A stretch of DNA of 12,971 nt from an uncultured Solirubrobacteraceae bacterium (GTDB lineage Bacteria; Actinomycetota; Thermoleophilia; Solirubrobacterales; Solirubrobacteraceae): assembly GCA_955652345.1 (NCBI GenBank), contig CATPBV010000272.1, positions 1-12,971 of the forward strand. Reading direction: 5' to 3'. Below, piece after piece: positions 6,845 through 11,473 of the stretch. The notes beneath the pieces were generated by a model, which searched no databases, was not told where the DNA came from, and saw only the letters and a list, made by a program, of their open reading frames with translations. A program made the translations under genes and the position numbers. How positions within the stretch are numbered: the stretch's first letter is position 1; the number at the start of each line of letters is the position of its first letter.

Positions 6845-7117
6845 TCATCCGCCCGCGACCGCGGGCAGGATCGTGACCTCGTCGCCGTCGGAGACCTCGG
6901 TGTCGAGTCCGTCGAGGAAGCGGATGTCTTCGCCACCGACGTAGACGTTCACGAACCGCCGCAAGCCGCCGTCCTCCGCGATCCGGCTGCGCAGCTCACC
7001 GTAGCGCTCGTACAGGGAGTCGAGCACCTCGCCGACGGTCGCGCCCTCCACCTCGGCGCTCGCTTCGCCATCGGTGGCGCCGCGCAGCTGCGTTGGGATC
7101 TTGACGGTGACGCTCAT
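6845..7117 (-). CDS. MoaD/ThiS-family sulfur carrier protein, CysO-like
   Basis: The protein is a 90-residue ubiquitin-fold protein. Its C-terminus, LPAVAGG (84-90), ends in the exposed Gly-Gly that E1-like enzymes (MoeB/MoeZ type) adenylate and turn into a thiocarboxylate. It resembles mycobacterial CysO more than ThiS or molybdopterin-synthase MoaD: VTVKIPTQLR (3-12), RFVNVYV (54-60), GEDIRF (62-67) and SDGDEVTILPAVAGG. CysO donates sulfur to O-phosphoserine on CysM. Here the partner encoded just upstream is a threonine synthase-like PLP enzyme, 47 bases away on the same strand, so they probably share the SAM-riboswitch transcript. No Shine-Dalgarno site is evident, and a TAGACT (7131-7136, minus strand) could be a weak internal promoter. 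No E1 enzyme, CysM or JAMM protease gene is in the window. The fold is certain; the pathway is inferred. Confidence 0.93.
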   Translation of the reverse strand: MSVTVKIPTQLRGATDGEASAEVEGATVGEVLDSLYERYGELRSRIAEDGGLRRFVNVYVGGEDIRFLDGLDTEVSDGDEVTILPAVAGG

Positions 7118-7164
7118 CTCTGGATGGCTCAGTCTAATCTCGGGAGAGGCGGGTACCGGAGCGC

Positions 7165-8400
7165 CTATGCGACGGCTGCGACGGGCTCGGTCGCGAGCTC
7201 GAACGCCTCGACGGTCGGATCGATCTCGGTGACCTCGAAGGTACCCCGGGCGGCATCCAGCGTCTTCAGCCCGTCTCCCGTGATGTAGGCGACGACGCGC
7301 TCGTCCGGGTCGATCTCGCCACGTCTCGCCAGGCTCGCGAGGACCGCGACGGTCACACCGCCGGCTGTCTCGGTGAAGATCCCGGTCGTGCGCGCCAGCA
7401 GCCGGATCCCCTCACGGATCTCCTCGTCGCCGACGGCATCGATCGATCCCCCCGTCCGCCGCGCGAGCGCCAGCGCGTACGGTCCGTCGGCCGGGTTGCC
7501 GATCGCGAGCGACTTCGCGATCGTGTCCGGCTTCACGGGACGGCAGATCTCGTGACCAGCCGCGAACGCGCTCGCCACCGGCGAGCACCCCTCGGCCTGG
7601 GCTCCATTGAACCTCGGAAGGCTCCCTTGGATCAGGCCCGCCTCGAGCCACTCCTCGAAGCCCCTGGCGATCCTCGTGAACAGCGAGCCCGAGGCGATCG
7701 GGCACACCACACGATCGGGTAGCTGGAAGGCGAGCTGCTCGGCGGTCTCGAACGCGAGCGTCTTCGACCCCTCGGAGTAGTAGGGGCGCATGTTGATGTT
7801 CACGAACGCCCAATCGCGGTCGGCGCTGACCTCGGTGCACAGGCGGTTGACGTCGTCGTAGTTTCCGCGGACCGCGATCAGGTTGGTGCCGTAGACCCCG
7901 GTCGCAACGACCTTCTGCTCCTCGAGGTCCACGGGGACGAACACGTAGGACTCGAGCCCCGCCGCGGCGGCGTGCGCCGCGACGGCGTTGGCGAGGTTCC
8001 CGGTCGAGGCGCAGGCCACCGTCGTATATCCGAGCTCGCGGGCTCGCGCCAACGCGACGGAGACGACGCGATCCTTGAAGGAGTGCGTCGGGTTGGCGGC
8101 CTCGTTCTTGATCCACACCTCGCGCAGGCCCAGCTCGTCGGCGAGACGGTCGGCGCGGACCAGCGGCGTCCACCCGGTCGGCACGGCGCCATGGGCCGGT
8201 GGCGCCGTTGGAAGGAAGTCGGCATAGCGCCACAGCGAGGTCGGCCCCGCCTGGATCTTGCGGCGTAGCTCCTCGGGATCGGAGGACGTGTGCGGCGCGT
8301 AGGCCACCTCGAGCGGCCCGAAGCAGCGCTCGCAGACGTACCGCGCGTCCAGCGGGTACTCGGTCCTACATTCTTTGCAGCGAAGGGACTCTGGCGGCAT
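7165..8400 (-). CDS. thrC: Threonine synthase-like PLP enzyme (fold type II) with N-terminal zinc ribbon
   Basis: The 411-residue protein opens with a zinc ribbon, C8-x2-C11 and C23-x2-C26, followed by a fold-type II PLP domain. The Schiff-base lysine is K109 in NPTHSFKDR (103-111). The Gly-rich phosphate-binding region is ASTGNLANAV, and GDGLKTLD lies near the C-terminus. The family converts O-phosphohomoserine to threonine. Canonical enzymes read NPTGSFKDRG, whereas this one has His106 in place of Gly and Val after the Arg. It lies behind a SAM-I riboswitch and is followed by a CysO-like sulfur carrier. A sulfur-inserting role (O-phosphohomoserine plus carrier thiocarboxylate to homocysteine) is therefore my alternative to plain threonine synthase. 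The ATG at 8400 comes 9 bases after GGAGG. Confidence 0.92.
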   Translation of the reverse strand: MPPESLRCKECRTEYPLDARYVCERCFGPLEVAYAPHTSSDPEELRRKIQAGPTSLWRYADFLPTAPPAHGAVPTGWTPLVRADRLADELGLREVWIKNEAANPTHSFKDRVVSVALARARELGYTTVACASTGNLANAVAAHAAAAGLESYVFVPVDLEEQKVVATGVYGTNLIAVRGNYDDVNRLCTEVSADRDWAFVNINMRPYYSEGSKTLAFETAEQLAFQLPDRVVCPIASGSLFTRIARGFEEWLEAGLIQGSLPRFNGAQAEGCSPVASAFAAGHEICRPVKPDTIAKSLAIGNPADGPYALALARRTGGSIDAVGDEEIREGIRLLARTTGIFTETAGGVTVAVLASLARRGEIDPDERVVAYITGDGLKTLDAARGTFEVTEIDPTVEAFELATEPVAAVA

Positions 8401-8403
8401 ATG

Positions 8404-8436
8404 AAAAAACCTCCGCCGGGGTCAGTGGTCGGAGGT
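8404..8436 (-). terminator. Intrinsic terminator, expression platform of the SAM riboswitch
   Basis: On the minus strand ACCTCCG (8436-8430) pairs with CGGAGGT (8415-8409) around a 14-base loop, and the stem runs straight into six T residues (8409-8404). It lies between the aptamer and the start codon, as expected for a SAM-I transcription-attenuation switch: SAM binding allows the terminator and reduces downstream transcription. The alternative antiterminator pairing was not worked out. Confidence 0.85.
8410..8414 (-). promoter_or_regulatory. Shine-Dalgarno site of the threonine synthase-like gene, inside the terminator stem
   Basis: The minus strand reads GGAGG 9 bases before the ATG at 8400. 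The same bases form the 3' arm of the terminator hairpin, so the ribosome site would be hidden whenever the hairpin forms. Confidence 0.6.
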
Positions 8437-8455
8437 CCTTGGAAACCGCCATCTC

Positions 8456-8561
8456 CACATCTCCCAGGCTTGTCGTTTGGAGCCTGTTGGAATTGGCACC
8501 GTTCCCTTGCGGGAGGTTGCCGGGGCTTCGTAGGGCCATTCCCTCCACCCCTCTTGATGCG
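8456..8561 (-). promoter_or_regulatory. SAM-I (S-box) riboswitch aptamer
   Basis: The minus strand matches the S-box consensus in order. P1 is CGCATC/GATGTG (6 bp with one G-U). Then come AAGAGG, GGTGGAGGGA, TGGCCCTACGAAGCC and GGCAACC, followed by a P3 stem TCCC/GGGA closed by a GCAA tetraloop. GGTGCCAATTCCA and a P4 stem AGGCT/AGCCT complete the set, with GGAGATG closing P1. The core of about 106 nt has all four helices around the junction. It is a transcriptional OFF switch for S-adenosylmethionine, normally upstream of methionine, cysteine or sulfur genes. Here it leads the threonine synthase-like/CysO-like unit. Confidence 0.96.
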
Positions 8562-8579
8562 TACAGCTATGTGGTGCTC

Positions 8580-8609
8580 AGTATACGCGCATTCCGGGCG
8601 GTGGCGTAA
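8580..8609 (-). promoter_or_regulatory. Probable promoter of the riboswitch-controlled unit
   Basis: The minus strand has TATACT (8585-8580), one base off the TATAAT -10 consensus, with a poor -35 candidate TTACGC (8609-8604) 18 bases upstream. Transcription would begin near 8573, about 12 bases before P1 of the aptamer, giving a leader of roughly 170 nt. The -10 lies inside the palindrome GTATAC, so the plus strand also reads TATACG there. Confidence 0.6.
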
Positions 8610-8641
8610 CGGTGGTCGCAGCCCGGTGTTCCCCTTTCGGC

Positions 8642-9625
8642 ATGGCCGCCTCCACGGATCCGCTCGAGCGCCTGGAGGCGACGCTCGGGGTGGGCGTCCC
8701 CGTCCCGACCCGGCGGATGCTGATCATCGTCAATCCGTACGCAACCACTGTCTCCGATCGCCTGAAGAACCTGGTCGTGTACGCATTGCGCGGGCGCTAC
8801 CAGGTCGAAGCGGTCGACACCGAGGCGCGCGACCATGCGACCGAACTCTGCCGTGAGGCGGCCAGGCAGGGCTACGACGTGGTCGTCGCGTTCGGCGGCG
8901 ACGGGACCGTCAACGAGGCGGCAAATGGGCTGGCCGGCTCTGACACAGCGCTCAGCTGCCTTCCGGGTGGCCGGACGAACGTCTACTGCCGGATGCTGGG
9001 GATCCCAACCGACGTCGTGGATGCCACCGAGCATCTGCTCGAGCTGGCGCATGACTGGCGCCCGCGGCGAGTTGACATCGGATTCGTAAATGACCGCAAG
9101 TTCCTGTTCTCGGCCGGCGCCGGTCTCGACGCGAGCGTCGTCGAGCGGGTCGATGCCCACCCCCACCTGAAGGCGCGACTGGGCGAGTGGTACTACACGT
9201 GGACCGCGCTTCGCACGTTCAACCGCAGCTATCTGCTCAACCCGCCCCGCCTGGAAGCCGACCTCGGCGACGAGCAGGTGCCGGGGGTCACGGTGCTGGT
9301 TCAGAACTCGGCGCCCTATACGTACTTCGGAAACCGGCCCGTCCACGGCGGCGAGGGAGCGACGCTCGAGAGCGGCGACCTTTCGGGCGTCGTGCTGAGG
9401 CGACTTCGTCCCATCGACGTTCCGACATTCATCTGGAGGGCCCTGTCGAAGCGAGCGCGGATCGTCCGCCACCGCCGAATCCAGGGGTTCGCTGGTCTGC
9501 ACGGCCTAAGCGTCTCATCGCTCGACGATCGGCCCCTCCCGCTCCAGGTCGACGGCGACTACATCGGCGAGGCCCAGGAGGCGACGTTCGGCGTGACCGC
9601 GCGCGGTATCGCCGTCGTGGCGTAG
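8642..9625 (+). CDS. Diacylglycerol/lipid kinase family protein (DAGK catalytic domain)
   Basis: The 327-residue protein has the DAGK_cat/LCB5 fold (DgkB, YegS and sphingosine kinase relatives). Features are the N-terminal strand and NPYATTVSDR (31-40), the nucleotide-binding GGDGTVNEAANGL (85-97), CLPGGRTNVYCRMLGIP (106-122) where classical members have P-x-GTGN, AGAGLDASV (158-166) and a C-terminal QVDGDYIG (302-309). Family members phosphorylate lipids such as diacylglycerol with ATP at the inner membrane face. GGRTN instead of GTGN suggests a divergent subfamily, so the substrate is unknown. I chose the ATG at 8642; an in-frame GTG at 8612 would add ten residues, and neither has a Shine-Dalgarno site. 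It is divergent from the SAM-riboswitch unit and may share its promoter region. Confidence 0.9.
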   Translation: MAASTDPLERLEATLGVGVPVPTRRMLIIVNPYATTVSDRLKNLVVYALRGRYQVEAVDTEARDHATELCREAARQGYDVVVAFGGDGTVNEAANGLAGSDTALSCLPGGRTNVYCRMLGIPTDVVDATEHLLELAHDWRPRRVDIGFVNDRKFLFSAGAGLDASVVERVDAHPHLKARLGEWYYTWTALRTFNRSYLLNPPRLEADLGDEQVPGVTVLVQNSAPYTYFGNRPVHGGEGATLESGDLSGVVLRRLRPIDVPTFIWRALSKRARIVRHRRIQGFAGLHGLSVSSLDDRPLPLQVDGDYIGEAQEATFGVTARGIAVVA

Positions 9626-9634
9626 GAAATTCGT

Positions 9635-9660
9635 CCGGCGCTGAGATCGCACCGCGCCGG
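9635..9660 (+). terminator. GC-rich hairpin after the lipid kinase gene
   Basis: CCGGCGC (9635-9641) and GCGCCGG (9654-9660) form a perfect 7-bp stem with a 12-base loop, 9 bases past the stop codon. No T run follows, so it may be a weak terminator, an mRNA-end stabiliser or chance in GC-rich DNA. Confidence 0.35.
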
Positions 9661-9667
9661 CCGCCAA

Positions 9668-9673
9668 TATCAT
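9668..9673 (+). promoter_or_regulatory. Probable -10 box of a leaderless gene start
   Basis: TATCAT fits TANNNT, is one base off TATAAT, and ends 7 bases before the GTG at 9681. No Shine-Dalgarno site is present. The geometry equals that before msrA and suggests a leaderless mRNA. A -35 is not evident. Confidence 0.45.
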
Positions 9674-9680
9674 CGCTCCA

Positions 9681-10619
9681 GTGCGTCGCCTGACCGTTCT
9701 CGTCGCGATCGTCACGGGGGCTTTCGCGCTGCCGGCGCTCGTCACCGCCCACCCACTGCCCGGCGCGCCGAAATGTCCGGTCCTCCCGGCGAACAACCCG
9801 TGGAACCAGCGGGTCGACAAGCTGCCCGTTGCGAGCGACTCCGCGAAGCTGATCAACAGCATCGGCCTCTCGGATCCGGTCCACCCTGACTTCGGCTCGG
9901 GGGTCTACGGCGGTGGCCCGATCGGGATTCCGATCACGATCGCCACCAAGCACACCCGGCTCGTGCACGTGAACTTCAACTACGGGAGCGAGTCCGACCG
10001 GGGGCCGTATCCGATCCCGCGGAACGCCCAGATCGAAGGCGGGCCCAACTCGAGCGGCGACCGTCACGTGATCATTGTCGACCGCGCGAACTGCAAGGAC
10101 TACGAGCTCTTCGCGGCCTACCCTGGCGCCGGAGGCCGGGGGTGGCATGCTGGATCCGGGGCGATCTTCAACCTGCGCTCGAACCATCTGCGGCCTGCCG
10201 GATGGACGTCCGCGGACGCCGCCGGGCTCCCGATCCTCCCCGGGCTCGTCCGCTACGCCGAGGTCAAGCGAGGCGTGATCGACCACGCGCTGCGGTTCAC
10301 CGCGCCGTACACCGCTCCGGCCTACGTATACCCGGCTCGCCACCAGGCGTCGACTCGCAGCGGGTTCTACCCGCCGATGGGGCTGCGCGTACGCCTCAAG
10401 GCCAGCGTCAACATCTCGAGGCTCCCCTACCAGGCCCGCGTGGTGGCCCAGGCGCTCAAGACCTATGGGCTGATGCTGGCCGACAACGGCTCGCCGTGGT
10501 ATATCCAGGGAACGCCCGACGCGAGATGGAGCAACGACGCGCTGCACCTGCTGGACCAGCTCCACGGCTCCGACTTCGAAGTCGTCAACACGAGCTCGCT
10601 GCCGCATCCCGGGCTCTGA
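9681..10619 (+). CDS. Secreted protein of a conserved family of unknown function
   Basis: The 312-residue protein has an N-terminal signal peptide: basic RR at 2-3, hydrophobic core 4-22, cleavage likely after VTA-23. The mature part has dense, ordered motifs typical of one globular domain: NNPWNQRVDKLPV (38-50), HPDFGSG (68-74), GPIGIP (79-84), GPYPIP (108-113), EGGP (119-122), SGDRHVIIVDR (125-135), HAGSGAIFNLRSNHLRPAGWTSADAAG (156-182), HALRF (202-206), PARH (218-221), MGLRVRLK (233-240), YGLMLADNGS (262-271) and WYIQGTPDARW (273-283). C32 and C138 could form a disulfide. I recall similar NxWN...VDxLPV secreted proteins in other bacteria, but no established function. The start is the GTG at 9681, behind a -10 box. 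It stands alone between the lipid kinase and the transfer-type genes. Confidence 0.85.
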   Translation: MRRLTVLVAIVTGAFALPALVTAHPLPGAPKCPVLPANNPWNQRVDKLPVASDSAKLINSIGLSDPVHPDFGSGVYGGGPIGIPITIATKHTRLVHVNFNYGSESDRGPYPIPRNAQIEGGPNSSGDRHVIIVDRANCKDYELFAAYPGAGGRGWHAGSGAIFNLRSNHLRPAGWTSADAAGLPILPGLVRYAEVKRGVIDHALRFTAPYTAPAYVYPARHQASTRSGFYPPMGLRVRLKASVNISRLPYQARVVAQALKTYGLMLADNGSPWYIQGTPDARWSNDALHLLDQLHGSDFEVVNTSSLPHPGL

Positions 10620-10627
10620 GATCAGGG

Positions 10628-10643
10628 CACCCTCGCGAGGGTG
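10628..10643. repeat. Perfect 16-bp palindrome upstream of the Replic_Relax/T4CP unit
   Basis: CACCCTCG/CGAGGGTG is fully self-complementary with no central spacer. It lies 8 bases after the secreted-protein stop and 23 bases before the start of the winged-helix gene. No T run follows, so it is a poor terminator. A dimeric DNA-binding protein's operator is possible, and the downstream gene itself has a winged-helix domain. Confidence 0.4.
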
Positions 10644-10666
10644 GAAGGGCCCCGCGCCAGGCTCTT

Positions 10667-11473
10667 ATGCATGTGCCCGAGCTCGGCGCGCTCAAGCCCG
10701 ACCGCCCGCCTGATCACAGGCGCCGCCGGGCCCAGCTGACCCCCCGCGACCGGCACCTACTCGAGTTCCTCGCCGAGCACCGGCTCGCGCTCGCCGATCA
10801 CGTCCGCGTGCTGCTGGGCATCTCTCCCCGCGCCGCCGACGCCAGGCTGCATTCGCTGGCGGACGCCGGGTTCCTGAGCCGCGAGCGCGTGTTCCACCGG
10901 CAGCCTACGTTCGTTCAGATCGCCCGCGACGGGCTGGCCGCGATTGGCAGCGAGCTTCCGACGCCACGCCTCGACCTGCGCTCCTACCAGCACGATGTGG
11001 GGGTCGCGTGGCTCTGGCTTGCGGCGCGTGGCGGGACGTTTGGGCCGCTGCGGGCGGTGATCGGCGAGAGGCGGCTGCGCTCGCACGACGGCACCGCCGA
11101 GGGCCGCCGCGATCCACTCGGCGTCCGGCTCGGCGGGGCCGGCCCCAAGGGTCACGACCGCCTGCACTATCCGGACCTGCTGCTCGTGAGCGCGGAGGGC
11201 AAGCGAATCGCGGTCGAGCTCGAGCTGTCCTGGAAAGGGCCGGCGCGAACGGAGCGGATCCTCGCGGGCTACGCCGCCGACCCGAACATCGCGGCCGTCC
11301 TCTACCTCGTCGAGAGCCGCGCGGTCGGGCGATCTCTCCAACACGCCGCGCGAAGGCTTGGGATCTCGGATCTGGTCCAGATCCAGATGGTGAGCTGCGA
11401 CAGCGCTCCCCCGGCCGCGGCGCGCGGGCGCGCCGCCGAGCGCGTCCATCACGCCCGGGGGTCCGAGCGATGA
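10667..11473 (+). CDS. Winged-helix, Replic_Relax-like protein paired with a coupling ATPase
   Basis: The 268-residue protein has a winged helix-turn-helix at about 24-78 (LTPRDRHLLEFLAEH, then SPRAADARLHSLADAGFL). A C-terminal alpha/beta domain carries HYPDLLLV (167-174), VELELSWKG (183-191) and a helix with RILAGYAADP (197-206). This order, a PD strand, an E-x-E strand with a nearby Lys, and a Y-containing helix, matches the Replic_Relax (PF13814) type of conjugation- or replication-associated proteins and recalls a PD-(D/E)xK nuclease core. Whether it cuts DNA is not shown. I start at the ATG at 10667; the open frame upstream of it lies inside the preceding secreted-protein gene. The stop overlaps the next start as ATGA, so the two genes are translationally coupled. 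Confidence 0.75.
   Translation: MHVPELGALKPDRPPDHRRRRAQLTPRDRHLLEFLAEHRLALADHVRVLLGISPRAADARLHSLADAGFLSRERVFHRQPTFVQIARDGLAAIGSELPTPRLDLRSYQHDVGVAWLWLAARGGTFGPLRAVIGERRLRSHDGTAEGRRDPLGVRLGGAGPKGHDRLHYPDLLLVSAEGKRIAVELELSWKGPARTERILAGYAADPNIAAVLYLVESRAVGRSLQHAARRLGISDLVQIQMVSCDSAPPAAARGRAAERVHHARGSER

Noticed and set aside
6851..6866. GCCCGC-GACC-GCGGGC hairpin as a terminator between msrA and the CysO-like gene
   Set aside because: It lies inside the carrier's conserved C-terminal codons (Ala-Val-Ala-Gly-Gly region), which explains it, and no T run follows on either strand.
6845..7117. MoaD subunit of molybdopterin synthase
   Set aside because: Its end (LPAVAGG) and RFVNVYV stretch fit CysO-type carriers better, and no moaE or other molybdenum cofactor genes are in the window.
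8567..9502. Minus-strand open frame (311 codons) opposite the lipid kinase gene
   Set aside because: The plus strand carries the GGDGTVNEAANG motif and a full DAGK domain; the antisense frame has no motif and shadow-like composition.
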